Shown: positions 17,172 through 25,562 of the stretch, piece after piece
Position numbering within the stretch: the first letter of the stretch is position 1
Layout of the letters: the number at the start of each line of letters is the position of its first letter
NCBI GenBank assembly: GCA_910579955.1
Contig: CAJTWE010000015.1
Coordinates: 1-59,395, forward strand
Source: an uncultured Ruminococcus sp.
Lineage (GTDB): Bacteria > Bacillota > Clostridia > Oscillospirales > Ruminococcaceae
Length of the DNA stretch: 59,395 nucleotides
Reading direction: 5' to 3'
Made by a program: the position numbers and the translations under genes
The notes under the pieces: generated by a model
Told to the model about the DNA's origin: nothing
What the model saw: only the letters and a program-made list of their open reading frames with translations
Database searches by the model: none

Positions 17172-17544
17172 TTTCAGTTTCCTCCAACGCCTTCTCTGCT
17201 TCCTCACGTGTGCGAAATACAACTTTTTTATAAGTACTCCAATCATTGTCCCATATCGTAAATTCAGAGCGATTCGAGAAAACAATTTTAGTAAACTCTT
17301 TGTGAATTATAATTTTATCAACAATTGTTTCTTTAATTTCATCAGATGGAGAAACGTAATGAACATACACCTTGTCACCCACCTTACACGGCAATTCAAT
17401 GGTCATGGATTTGTCTGATAAGTCTGTACAAAAACCACCAGTGATTTCTCTGCCGACTATTTCATCTGCTTCTTTCGCAGAATGACCGGTAAGAATATAC
17501 CATTTTCTACAAACTTTATAATGCAAACAATCTTTGCACTTCAT
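17140..17544 (-). CDS. phage protein of a common Cys-containing family
   Basis: 134 residues starting MKCKDCLHYKVCRKW, with GGFCTDL, LPCKVGDKVYVHYV and the C-terminal VVFRTREEAEKALEE. The N-terminal Cys set looks metal-binding. The start at 17544 follows AGGAGG by 10 bases. Overlaps the next gene by 32 bases. Widespread among Clostridia prophages, function unknown. Confidence 0.75.
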   Translation of the reverse strand: MKCKDCLHYKVCRKWYILTGHSAKEADEIVGREITGGFCTDLSDKSMTIELPCKVGDKVYVHYVSPSDEIKETIVDKIIIHKEFTKIVFSNRSEFTIWDNDWSTYKKVVFRTREEAEKALEETENESNQRRTSD

Positions 17545-17582
17545 AATTTTCAATCCTCCTATTCCAAGCTTGAATAGCTTTA

Positions 17583-17834
17583 TCAATTATCTATCGCATC
17601 TTTCTCACACACCCAAACTCCGTTTTTTACGTAATATTCGCCAGTTTCAGCATTTTTTACATACTGGAATAATTCCGTTACAAATATGCGTGTGTCAAAA
17701 ATCGTTATCGCAAAATGCCCGATTCCATATTCAGTATCGCAGGTGATTTTTTCTACACCACCTAAAGTATATGGCTTTGGATTTCGGTTTGCTTCAAAGA
17801 AATCGTCCCTATGTCTTAACAATTCAAGTGTCAT
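17583..17834 (-). CDS. phage protein, unknown
   Basis: 83 residues from ATG 17834 (MTLELLRHRDDFFEANRNPK); a GTG 9 bases upstream is also possible. A strand-rich middle (GIGHFAITIFDTRIFVTELF) and no motif I recognise. It overlaps the end of the upstream gene by 11 bases and so belongs to the same transcription unit. Confidence 0.55.
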   Translation of the reverse strand: MTLELLRHRDDFFEANRNPKPYTLGGVEKITCDTEYGIGHFAITIFDTRIFVTELFQYVKNAETGEYYVKNGVWVCEKDAIDN

Positions 17835-18174
17835 GATTTTCACCCTCTTCTTTCAATTTTTCCAATCCGCTAAGTGCTGTATACAAGCCTTTACAGACCA
17901 AGCAGCCGCTGATTTTGATTTTATCGGAATATCTCTGTACCTGACGCAGCATTCTTGATTGTTCTGTATATATTCTATGCCAAAGGTCAAGTTCCTTGTA
18001 ATGTCTTATGACCAGTGCTTTTTCATTTTTCGCCTGAGATGTTTCCACCGTACCTGTTCGCCATGCACTGTATACAGCACGGAGTGATAAAAAAAGAAAT
18101 ATTTCAGGCGGCGTAAGTTCATCAGGCATAGGAGCATTTCTGCTGGCAAGTTTCTCAACATCTTCTATTTTCAC
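17824..18174 (-). CDS. phage helical protein, unknown
   Basis: 116 residues (MKIEDVEKLASRNAPMPDEL), predicted helical, with a short Cys pair (GCLVCKGLYTALSGLEKLK). The N-terminal part with DELTPPEIFLFLSLRAVY is a common pattern in Clostridia phages. It overlaps the VRR-NUC gene by 4 bases. Confidence 0.65.
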   Translation of the reverse strand: MKIEDVEKLASRNAPMPDELTPPEIFLFLSLRAVYSAWRTGTVETSQAKNEKALVIRHYKELDLWHRIYTEQSRMLRQVQRYSDKIKISGCLVCKGLYTALSGLEKLKEEGENHDT

Positions 18175-18527
18175 GTTTTTAAATACCTCTCGATCTCATA
18201 TACAGCATCTTTCCATCCGTAGCATATCCTGCATAAATATCCCTGCAAGGTAAGTTCGTTGATCCACCAATTTTGATTATCAGATGTACGTCCGTTCTCC
18301 GCTTTCATTTCTATGTATAGCCCATGATACCCTCCTCTTGCAACCGGAAGCATAAGATCCGGTACGCCTGATTTTACGCCCATGCGTTTAAGCCGCATAC
18401 CTTGTGCAGGTGTACATTTTCTTTCGTTTGGAATGTGATGCAGCAGCTTTAATTCAGGATATTTTTTTCTTATGGATTCCTGTTGCGACCATTTTATCAC
18501 AGCCATCTGGTGCTGATCTTCTGTCAT
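18171..18527 (-). CDS. VRR-NUC domain nuclease
   Basis: 118 residues. The VRR-NUC pattern is clear: LHHIPNERKCTPAQGMRLK, then VKSGVPDLMLPVARGGYHG and LYIEMKAENGRTS, giving the catalytic D of GVPDL and the ExK of IEMKAE. These PD-(D/E)XK enzymes act on branched DNA. It overlaps the helicase gene by 4 bases, and the pair is a standard phage replication cassette. Confidence 0.92.
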   Translation of the reverse strand: MTEDQHQMAVIKWSQQESIRKKYPELKLLHHIPNERKCTPAQGMRLKRMGVKSGVPDLMLPVARGGYHGLYIEMKAENGRTSDNQNWWINELTLQGYLCRICYGWKDAVYEIERYLKT

Positions 18528-20035
18528 GATGCCATTCCTCCTGCCATAATGCGGTTAAGTATCTGTGATGCCTGAAACTTAGTCAGTACTTCATAGTCGA
18601 TATACTCATTTTTGCATTTCCTTCTGATGAGTTTCTTCTGAGCATCACTGGCAGGACTGCCGCCCCAGCGTTTTACCGATGACAAATCCCATATATATCT
18701 CTCATTCGGATACAGCTCCAGAAGCTCTTTATAAACTGTGTCCACAGCCTGCTGCATAGTCATTTTCCTTCCGCCGTATATTGTATCTCCCAGTGCATCC
18801 TGACAGGGTATCCTTAGGCGTACACGATCTTTCAGGCTGCACACCAGAGAGCCGTCAGGCATACGAAAGAAGTTAATATCTCTCATATCAAGTTCCTGTT
18901 CTTTTGCCCAAAGGGATACGATTTCCATGTTGCGTATCCAGCTCTGAGGACAATCCGCTGCACGTTCTGCCTTTGCAGGAAGGTCAAAGAGCATTCCCTC
19001 TATTTCAGTCTGCTTTTTCTTTGGTATAGTGGAAATATCCAGTCCCAAAAGGCTTGGAGCTGTACACAGCCGTGCCTTTCCTGTAATTCCCACACAATCG
19101 ATAAGTGTAAGTTTTTCTTTTTCCGGATGAAGTCTTAGACCTCTTCCCACCATCTGTGCATACAAGTTGTCTGACTGAGTAGGACGAGCTATTATTACGG
19201 TTTCCACAAGAGGCATATCAGTTCCTTCCGTGAATATCATACAGTTTACAATACAGGGTATCTTTCTTTCAGTGAATCTGCGGATAATATCACTTCTATT
19301 TTTTGTTTTTCCGGTGACTATCTCTGCACCGGGAATTTTACCTGCAATGCGTTCAGCGTGTTCTACACTTGCTGCAAATATGAGCGTAGCTCCCTTTGCA
19401 TATTTTCTGTAAGCTTCTGCAACAGCGTCCTCTGTACCTGACATAGCTTCTGAAAGTTCTCCCGGTGCATAGTCGCCATTTCTTGTATGTACCTGACTGA
19501 GATCATAGCCTATGTCTATACGGCGACAGAATATATCACACAGATAGCCATTTCTTATACCCCACAGCAAGTCCCTCTTAAAAACGATCTCATCAAATAC
19601 ATCACATAACCTTGCTTTGTCAGAACGATTCGGAGTAGCCGTAAAACCTATTACCTTTTCAGGTTTGAAATAGTCCAATACCTTACGGTATGTTTTAGCA
19701 GCCGCATGATGTGCTTCGTCTACGATTATTGTATGGAATGCATCCGGCGAAAATCTATCCAGACGATGCACAAGACTCTGCACACTTGCGGATACTACTT
19801 CTTCACCATGAGATGTATCTTCCGCCATCTCCACGCCTGTACTACAAGTGAAGTATTTAAGCGGCTGACGTACAAGCTCTTCACGATGGGATAGAAGAAG
19901 TGTACGTCCATGTCTTGGTATATTTGCAAAGGTAACTGTCTTTCCAAGACCTGTTGCCATCTGTACAAGATATCGTCCGGAAGGTTTGCTTTCCAGAATA
20001 TCTATGCATTCCTGCTGATAGTCTCTTAATTTCAT
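18524..20035 (-). CDS. DEAD/DEAH-box superfamily 2 helicase
   Basis: 503 residues. Motif I is MATGLGKTV, motif II IIVDEAHHAAAKT, motif III VIGFTATPNRSDK, motif VI QMVGRGLRLHPEK. The layout matches phage type III-restriction-like SF2 helicases that work with DUF927-type ATPases and VRR-NUC nucleases in replication. It begins after the GTGGGAC repeat region, whose first copies overlap its leader. Confidence 0.93.
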   Translation of the reverse strand: MKLRDYQQECIDILESKPSGRYLVQMATGLGKTVTFANIPRHGRTLLLSHREELVRQPLKYFTCSTGVEMAEDTSHGEEVVSASVQSLVHRLDRFSPDAFHTIIVDEAHHAAAKTYRKVLDYFKPEKVIGFTATPNRSDKARLCDVFDEIVFKRDLLWGIRNGYLCDIFCRRIDIGYDLSQVHTRNGDYAPGELSEAMSGTEDAVAEAYRKYAKGATLIFAASVEHAERIAGKIPGAEIVTGKTKNRSDIIRRFTERKIPCIVNCMIFTEGTDMPLVETVIIARPTQSDNLYAQMVGRGLRLHPEKEKLTLIDCVGITGKARLCTAPSLLGLDISTIPKKKQTEIEGMLFDLPAKAERAADCPQSWIRNMEIVSLWAKEQELDMRDINFFRMPDGSLVCSLKDRVRLRIPCQDALGDTIYGGRKMTMQQAVDTVYKELLELYPNERYIWDLSSVKRWGGSPASDAQKKLIRRKCKNEYIDYEVLTKFQASQILNRIMAGGMAS

Positions 20036-20055
20036 ATGTCATACTTTTCCTTTCT

Positions 20056-20317
20056 GTGTGGGATATGTGGTGCACTGTGGTACATGCGTCCCACAAGAAT
20101 AACAACGTAATTTCGTGCAAAATTGTATGTTGTGGGACTGTGGGACAATTTCGCACATTTTTTCTCGGGACTTTTATTATATAATTTCAATCAGAATCGG
20201 CAGTAGAAATATTGTATATTTAAAAAAAACGTATATATACAGGGGAAATGTCCCACAGTCCCACACGCCCGAAATTAGGCGTTTTTTTTATATATCTTGT
20301 CCCACATTATGTCCCAC
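20056..20317. repeat. GTGGGAC iteron-like repeat array
   Basis: Seven exact copies of GTGGGAC or its complement occur in 260 bases between the helicase and the DUF927 gene: 20088-20094, 20132-20138, 20140-20146, 20250-20256, 20259-20265, 20299-20305 and 20311-20317, plus GTGGGAT at 20058-20064. Two pairs form a perfect 17-bp inverted repeat (20131-20147 with 20249-20265/6) around an AT-rich core. No gene fits this stretch. Likely a phage replication origin or a control region. Confidence 0.7.
20262..20290 (+). terminator. plus-strand hairpin with T8
   Basis: CGCC and GGCG pair around CGAAATTA, followed by eight T. It points away from both flanking genes, so it would end a short plus-strand RNA made from inside the repeat region. 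Confidence 0.4.
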
Positions 20318-20324
20318 GATATAT

Positions 20325-22391
20325 TTACAAAAGCTGATTTTCGTCTATGTCCGTTGTATCTGAATTGCAATATTCAGGGAGCCGCATTACCACACATTCC
20401 GTGTTCACCCCATGTATACGCTTACCCCTTGTGTAATTTCTTCCACGTGTCAGTATAAGCCCTCTTGATTTAAGCCAAGACAGCAGCGCACGAGGGTCAA
20501 AGCCTCCATCCTGTGCAGTCTTTCTGAACACTCCGCTATTGATGTATGCCCAGCCGTTGTCAAGAATGCCGTAAATCTCACCGCCCGGATTCTCAAGTGC
20601 AAAGCGATTTGCATTGAGAGCCACCCAATCGCACATATGTCGATAGCCACGCTCACCAGCGGAAACACTTGCCTTTGTCTGAAGAAAGGAAGCTATTTCA
20701 TCTTCTGTAAGGTGCTTTCCTGTATGAAAAATAAGCTTGTCCGCAAGCTCATCTGCTGTCAGTATAAGGGCAGCTGCCATCGCCTGTTTTTCTGTGGTAT
20801 CACGTGAAGAAAGGTTTCTGAAATATTTTTTGTACAGTTCTTTTGCCTGTGAAATGAGTTCCGGCGTAAGGTGTTCCACAAAGAACTTTCCGGCATATCC
20901 GAAATTTTGTTTTACAGATGCAGAAACCGCCATACCGTCAGATATAACAGTTTCCGATGCACGGCATTCTATATCAATAACACGATTAAGTGCACCTGCT
21001 CCCGAACCTGCCTGAGTTATAGGAGATTCACCGGTAGTCAGAACGCACAAGGACCATGTAGGTGTACGGTCAATGCCTCCTGCACGGTTTCCTCTGCCTC
21101 TTCCTACTCCCTGCGCCAGCTGGTACACATCAAATTTTGAGTTTCCGTGACTGTCTCTGGAAAGTTGAAGTTCATCTATACACAGCGGTATATTATTAAG
21201 AAATCCTGCCGTGCGCTCATGAGATACCTGTGTTGCATTGAATGTCTGCACATATCTGCCTATAGTGGGATCTCCCCAGACGCTTGCAGCCAACATAAGA
21301 GCCACTGTTTTACCTGTGCCAGAATCTACGCCCCAGAGATGTACAAAAAACGGCAATGCGCCAACACGACCAACCAGCACACTTGCAAAAGAAGAGGCAA
21401 GAAGTATCTGTGCAGTTTTGCTGTTATTTCGGCAGTCTATAGCAGTTTCCTTCCATTTATCAAAATCTCCTTCACAATGTATCGCATTGTATATCTCCCT
21501 ATAGTTTGATTCTCCGTCAAAAATAAGGTCTGGATGATATGGTGAAAAAATTCCGTCATCACCCACATATCCAAGCCTTCCTACGCTTGAATGTTCGGGC
21601 AGTATATCGTAATTACGATTTTCTATGTCACAGATATACCGCACAAGCATTTTTGCATTTTCAGATGTAACGGCTATGCCTACAGCGGCAAGCTGTACGA
21701 TTTTGCTTGCAACAAAAAGCACGTCTTTGCCAAAAATCACGTATCTCCATCGTTTGCCTTTGCTATATGCAATCTTCAACTTTTCCTCTCCGGTATCAAT
21801 ATTTACAAGACGTTCGGTAGGCATTATAGGATGACAGCAGGCTACATCGGTACTATATCCGCTGCTTTTCTGCACACCGTTCTCATCGCACTGCCAATCT
21901 CCGCAATCAAGTTCTATAGGCTGATCCGGAAACATGGTAGGGTTTGATAGGTTCGCATAGGCGTTCCTGTCAGCTATGCGCTGCGTCCGTTCATACTCCT
22001 TATACATCTTCATAAATCCGTTAAAGCCTACTGCTTTTGCATTGGTAGCAAGCTGTTGGATACGCTGCTGCCTGAAGAAGGGCACATCTATTTCAGCAAT
22101 TTCCCTGTATGGCTCAGTGCTTTCCAGAAAATCAGCTTTGGTATACACAAGATGAATATTAAGTTTCTTTTCTTCTATGTAATCTGATAATCCTTCCAAC
22201 ATAATTCCAAAGCAGCGGTCAAAAACCTCACGCCCGCCTTTTTCAATAGACTTTTCACGAAGAGCGGCGATCTGATTATTGATAGTATCGGAAGATGTAC
22301 CTCCAAGCAGAACAATGTCAGAAAGCACATCTATCACTGCCTTTGGATCCTCATAATGTATCTCTTCCAATTGCTCATTTGTAATTTCCAT
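20325..22391 (-). CDS. DUF927 replicative ATPase/helicase
   Basis: 688 residues from the ATG at 22391, which follows AGGAGGTGA. The DUF927 region is shown by GRVGALPFFVHLWGVDSGTGKTV with Walker A GVDSGTGKTV, the Walker B region IPLCIDELQL and VGRGRGNRAGGIDRTPTW. An N-terminal region of about 250 residues is unlike known primases to my eye. In phages of this group DUF927 proteins replace DnaC/DnaB-type loaders and sit beside an SF2 helicase and VRR-NUC. The iteron region lies just downstream. Confidence 0.88.
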   Translation of the reverse strand: MEITNEQLEEIHYEDPKAVIDVLSDIVLLGGTSSDTINNQIAALREKSIEKGGREVFDRCFGIMLEGLSDYIEEKKLNIHLVYTKADFLESTEPYREIAEIDVPFFRQQRIQQLATNAKAVGFNGFMKMYKEYERTQRIADRNAYANLSNPTMFPDQPIELDCGDWQCDENGVQKSSGYSTDVACCHPIMPTERLVNIDTGEEKLKIAYSKGKRWRYVIFGKDVLFVASKIVQLAAVGIAVTSENAKMLVRYICDIENRNYDILPEHSSVGRLGYVGDDGIFSPYHPDLIFDGESNYREIYNAIHCEGDFDKWKETAIDCRNNSKTAQILLASSFASVLVGRVGALPFFVHLWGVDSGTGKTVALMLAASVWGDPTIGRYVQTFNATQVSHERTAGFLNNIPLCIDELQLSRDSHGNSKFDVYQLAQGVGRGRGNRAGGIDRTPTWSLCVLTTGESPITQAGSGAGALNRVIDIECRASETVISDGMAVSASVKQNFGYAGKFFVEHLTPELISQAKELYKKYFRNLSSRDTTEKQAMAAALILTADELADKLIFHTGKHLTEDEIASFLQTKASVSAGERGYRHMCDWVALNANRFALENPGGEIYGILDNGWAYINSGVFRKTAQDGGFDPRALLSWLKSRGLILTRGRNYTRGKRIHGVNTECVVMRLPEYCNSDTTDIDENQLL

Positions 22392-22469
22392 AAAAATCAC
22401 CTCCTACTAATAGCCACGTGAAATAAATAACTTGAATGTTTTTCTTCAAGTTTCATAAAAAATTTACAA

Positions 22470-22901
22470 TCAGAACGGAGTGTCACCATCGCTGAGGATC
22501 TCTTTATACCCATCAATCGAGCCTATAGTATTCGATACCTGTGCAGAAGTTTCTTGTACAGCAGGAACCATTGGGAGTACGAATTCACAAATAAGCTCTT
22601 TTACAGTATGCTCCGCATCGTCCTTGCCTGTGTATGTTCTTACTTCTACCTTGCCGATGCAGAGTACAGTGTCACTTTTTTTCAAGCCTTTAGCTGCTCG
22701 TGCCACTGAATGCCAGCATACACAGTTACACCATATTGCAATCGGTTTTGCATTTTCAGATGCATCCGGATTTATCCTTTCTCCAACCTTTACAGAAAAT
22801 TTAGTCAAACTGCTGCTGTTCTGCCCCACTGTTTTATATTCTGCATCCTTAGGCAGTACGCCACAAACCATTACGCTTCCATCACTGAGCTTCGTCTGCA
22901 T
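22470..22901 (-). CDS. ssb: single-stranded DNA-binding protein
   Basis: 143 residues beginning MQTKLSDGSVMVCGVLPKD; the start follows an AGAGGAT site. OB-fold-like strands (LTKFSVKVGERI, IAIWCNCVCWHSVARAAKGL, DTVLCIGKVEVRTYTGKDDA) are followed by a variable tail ending DGDTPF, an acidic tip of the SSB kind. It stands beside recombination genes. Confidence 0.8.
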   Translation of the reverse strand: MQTKLSDGSVMVCGVLPKDAEYKTVGQNSSSLTKFSVKVGERINPDASENAKPIAIWCNCVCWHSVARAAKGLKKSDTVLCIGKVEVRTYTGKDDAEHTVKELICEFVLPMVPAVQETSAQVSNTIGSIDGYKEILSDGDTPF

Positions 22902-23727
22902 TTTTATCCTCTCTAAGCCTATCATTTATAGATCTTGTTTTTTTATCATCGCTGATATGCTCGAACCAGTCACTAATTCTGCTGCCGCCTTCCTTTATAC
23001 TATTATATATAGTAATGTGTTCTACCAGCTCCTCCTTAGTCATCATAGAAATATCATGTCCCATGCGTTTTTCCAACATCTCACGGCGTACGCTGATCTG
23101 CTCAAATGCTGAAACCATCTTACGTATACGATCTTCAAGAGGAACTTCCGAAGTTCCTGCAAGAGTTTCACGACATTTTGCTAGTGCTGCTTCTATCAGA
23201 TCCGGCGGAAGAATAGCAAGTATTCTCGCACGAAGTCGCCTGCCTGCCATATTTGCGTTATTCTCATAAATATCACGCTGTTCTGTTAGCTTTTTAACTC
23301 CTTTTTTAGTATCCATCACATGATGCACCACAAACTGCTGACTGGACATAACGTTTGTTTCCATATCCCAGCAGTATGCCATCATCTCTGATTCTCCCTC
23401 CTTCTGAGATAGTTCCTTAACGCCAAAATCTACGTTGCCCCAGCATCTTGCAGCTTCTTCAGCAAGGCGAATGGACGGACCTGTAATATTGTTTCCGCTT
23501 CTGGGATATGAGTAGATAGCTTTTTCTGCAAGACTTCGCCTTGAGCAGGCATTCATAAGTTTTTCAAATGCCGCAAATTCGTCCCGTGGAAATCTTTTAG
23601 CAATCACGAGCTTACCTTGTGCTTCCGCAACAGCCTTGCTTGATTCTATCTCAATAACACCCTGGTTAATATTCTCGTGTTTTTTAGCAGTTCCGAATGG
23701 ATTCTGCATGATCTCATATTCTGCCAT
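22882..23727 (-). CDS. putative phage recombination (annealing) protein
   Basis: 281 residues (start MAEYEIMQNPFGTAKKHENI). Conserved-looking blocks are AEAQGKLVIAKRFPRDEFAA, YSYPRSGNNITGPSIRLAEE, RDIYENNANMAGRRLRARIL. This family is frequent in Clostridia phages between a RecE-like nuclease and an SSB, as here, so a single-strand annealing role is likely. I do not see RecT signature motifs, so the enzyme class is an inference from context. Confidence 0.65.
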   Translation of the reverse strand: MAEYEIMQNPFGTAKKHENINQGVIEIESSKAVAEAQGKLVIAKRFPRDEFAAFEKLMNACSRRSLAEKAIYSYPRSGNNITGPSIRLAEEAARCWGNVDFGVKELSQKEGESEMMAYCWDMETNVMSSQQFVVHHVMDTKKGVKKLTEQRDIYENNANMAGRRLRARILAILPPDLIEAALAKCRETLAGTSEVPLEDRIRKMVSAFEQISVRREMLEKRMGHDISMMTKEELVEHITIYNSIKEGGSRISDWFEHISDDKKTRSINDRLREDKNADEAQ

Positions 23728-23748
23728 AATTATATACTCCTTTATTTA

Positions 23749-24549
23749 TTACATAATTTCTCTTGCTGCCCATTTAGGCAGACTTAAAGGTTGTATGTTT
23801 TCTTCATATCCGTGGTATAATCCAGCATGTATGCATGCTGAAAGAAGATCAAGGTCTGATCTTGCTTCCATTTCGCCGAGAGATAGCATAAGATCATCTG
23901 CAAAGTACACGGCAACTGCATAAGGTGGTTCCTTTTCTACAGCTATAAATACAAAATCCTCAGCATCTGAAATGTCGCATTGTTTAAGGCCATGCAGATA
24001 CCAGTGTGCCTGAACATAATAGCGATAGTTGTATGCAGCCTTTTCAAAAGCCTCCGGGGATGCATTCTGCGTTGTTTTAAGGTCTACGCAGAAACCGCTT
24101 CTCAAATAATCCGGACGACACTTACACTCCAGACCTGTGCGAATATCAGTCCAAAAATGAGAAGTTTCAGCTTTGCCTCCTGACAAAAGTGCACGTGCTG
24201 TTTTATGGTGACTTACAGCTTCGGCAATATTTACGGATAAAGTTATCATTTCTTTTGGAACAATAATTTTCCCTGCTGCTTCCTGCTCAAATGCTGCATA
24301 TTCTTCTTTGCCTGCTTTAGTACGTCGGTCAATAGCAGGTGCTTCTATGTATTCCTCAGCAAATGTTTCAGGCTCAAGCACCATCTTGTGTATCACTGAA
24401 CCTGTAAGCAGTGCCGGAGTAGTTTGCTGCTGAGGATGCTCCTTGCGATAAAGATAGTGCATAGGAGAACGATGTACTGCATCAAGGTCTGATTTTGATA
24501 TAGCATGATGTGCATGATATTCTGCGTTTGTCATTCTTTTTTCTTCCAT
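23749..24549 (-). CDS. PD-(D/E)XK exonuclease (RecE/DUF3799-like)
   Basis: 266 residues. The N-terminus (YHAHHAISKSDLDAVHRSPM) and LLTGSVIHKMVLEPETF are typical; the active site is seen as CKCRPDYLRSGFCVDLKTTQ (D and the DxK pair) followed by YYVQAHWYLHG. It would degrade one strand from ends and feed the annealing protein encoded next. Start at ATG 24549; a second ATG lies 5 codons in. Confidence 0.9.
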   Translation of the reverse strand: MEEKRMTNAEYHAHHAISKSDLDAVHRSPMHYLYRKEHPQQQTTPALLTGSVIHKMVLEPETFAEEYIEAPAIDRRTKAGKEEYAAFEQEAAGKIIVPKEMITLSVNIAEAVSHHKTARALLSGGKAETSHFWTDIRTGLECKCRPDYLRSGFCVDLKTTQNASPEAFEKAAYNYRYYVQAHWYLHGLKQCDISDAEDFVFIAVEKEPPYAVAVYFADDLMLSLGEMEARSDLDLLSACIHAGLYHGYEENIQPLSLPKWAAREIM

Positions 24550-24612
24550 TTTCTTGACATTCCTCTCTACTTATGTTAAAATAAGTTCGTAAAATATTTT
24601 TCTCATTCCCCA

Positions 24613-24763
24613 TTATCGGTTGCCGCCGGTGTGGGGATTTTTATTTTTTCTCTGCTTTCTGTGGTCATACTTGCTGTGATAGTAATAACCCGTTCGGTGA
24701 AGGTAATATCTCAATCCTAAAAATATTGAAAGAGATACTATGATAGTTATAACGAGATCCATT
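24613..24763 (-). pseudogene. small single-pass membrane protein gene with a one-base frameshift
   Basis: From the ATG at 24763 (weak AGGA site) the frame reads MDLVITIIVSLSIF, a membrane segment, into a run of six T. Read as five T, the frame continues sensibly as LGLRYYLHRTGYYYHSKYD and ends basic (RKQRKNKN) at TAA 24613-24615, 49 residues. As written it ends after 32 residues in unrelated sequence. It is either a sequencing or assembly slip, a recent mutation, or homopolymer slippage. Confidence 0.5.
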
Positions 24764-25027
24764 TTAATTTTCCTTTCCTTTTAAATGAAGTTCGCTCAAT
24801 ATACGTTTCTTTTGCGCACCTGTGCAAAACTTGTCATTTTTTATTTCTCTGACTATTCTTACAGTAGATGTACCCTCGAATAGCATCTGCCGAACACGAT
24901 CTCTCAGGCTATAATAATGAGATTGTACTTCAGAACATTTGCTATCAGAAGCACGATAAGCAGCGCCGCTAGCAGCATAAAAGCTCCTGTATGTGTTGAT
25001 CTTTTCTTTCTTTTCTTCATGATTCAC
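24764..25027 (-). CDS. phage protein, unknown (GTG start)
   Basis: 87 residues starting at a GTG that overlaps the previous stop by 4 bases (GTGA). Basic and Tyr/Ser-rich, with a likely helical C-terminal half (GAQKKRILSELHLKGKE). No recognised domain. Confidence 0.6.
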   Translation of the reverse strand: MNHEEKKEKINTYRSFYAASGAAYRASDSKCSEVQSHYYSLRDRVRQMLFEGTSTVRIVREIKNDKFCTGAQKKRILSELHLKGKEN

Positions 25028-25158
25028 TTTTTATTTTCCTTTCCGTCCTTTTTAGGACTGTGCATCTCCGTAAAATCCCTGCATGGACATTCCCTTGAAC
25101 GCTCCCAGCAATAAAAGCGGTTTATGCAGGATTTGCAAGTTTTAGCACTCTTTTTCAT
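25024..25158 (-). CDS. small Cys-rich phage protein
   Basis: 44 residues with Cys pairs CKSC and CPC plus FYCWERS; basic C-terminus. GAGG lies 7 bases before the ATG. It overlaps both neighbours by 4 bases (ATGA, GTGA), which strongly supports a real translated gene. A small zinc-binding protein is likely. Confidence 0.7.
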   Translation of the reverse strand: MKKSAKTCKSCINRFYCWERSRECPCRDFTEMHSPKKDGKENKK

Positions 25159-25322
25159 GTTGTTTCCTCATATACGGCGTCATATTTTCCGGTTGTATCA
25201 TGCAAAATCGCATCAGCAAATTGCTCCATATTTAATCCGGTCAAAAAGAAACATAGGTCATTGTCATCAAATGTCATTTCTGGATTTATGATAACTTTTC
25301 CTTTTGTTTCTACCTTTTTCAT
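25155..25322 (-). CDS. small acidic phage protein, unknown
   Basis: 55 residues beginning MKKVETKGKVIINPEMTFDD with AAGGAAGTG upstream; its stop overlaps the next start by 4 bases. Common early-region phage protein type; no function known. Confidence 0.7.
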   Translation of the reverse strand: MKKVETKGKVIINPEMTFDDNDLCFFLTGLNMEQFADAILHDTTGKYDAVYEETT

Positions 25323-25352
25323 AGAATCACTTCCTTTCTAAAATTTGCCCTT

Positions 25353-25562
25353 TCAGGCACTGGTGGGACAGGCAGGACTTGAACCTGCAACGCCATAAAA
25401 GCTCTTGCCATCTGAGCTACTGTCCCATGTTGCAGCTGTCGAACCGTAACAGCTGCGTATCTCTACTACAAAAAAGGGTGTCTGTGCATCGCTGCACTGG
25501 GTCCGGATACGCTCCGGACGGGCGGCTGTCACTGTAAGTGCATTGGTATCACGTCCTTTCAC
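25353..25562 (-). CDS. possible short coupled reading frame across the tRNA-like region
   Basis: A 69-codon frame with a GTG start overlapping the antirepressor stop by 4 bases. It reads MKGRDTNALTVTAARPERIR and runs through the hairpins and the tRNA-like element, ending GVAGSSPACPTSA, which is the usual in-frame reading of a tRNA T-arm. Coding and structural explanations compete; I favour the RNA structure for the last third. Confidence 0.3.
   Translation of the reverse strand: MKGRDTNALTVTAARPERIRTQCSDAQTPFFVVEIRSCYGSTAATWDSSSDGKSFYGVAGSSPACPTSA
25361..25426 (-). ncRNA. tRNA-like element lacking an anticodon arm, with encoded CCA
   Basis: On the minus strand GGGACAG (25426-25420) pairs perfectly with CTGTCCC (25371-25365), followed by A and CCA. 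A canonical TA, D-arm (GCTC-AGATGGCAA-GAGC) and T-arm (GCAGG-TTCAAGT-CCTGC) are present. Between the D and T arms there are only 12 bases (TTTTATGGCGTT) instead of about 23, so no anticodon stem-loop can form. It is either a deleted tRNA or a tRNA mimic. Confidence 0.6.
25432..25519 (-). other. three perfect hairpins preceding the tRNA-like element
   Basis: In transcription order: GTCCGGA-gcgta-TCCGGAC (25519-25501), GTGCA-GCGA-TGCAC with a GNRA-type loop (25497-25484), and GCAGCTGT-tacggttcg-ACAGCTGC (25456-25432). All stems are perfect and lie within 90 bases, which suggests a folded RNA leader. Confidence 0.5.

Noticed and set aside
20036..20324. CRISPR array in the GTGGGAC repeat region
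   Set aside because: Repeats are 7 bases long, in both orientations and irregularly spaced; no cas genes.
25361..25426. Functional elongator tRNA
   Set aside because: The anticodon arm cannot form in the 12 bases available, so it cannot decode.
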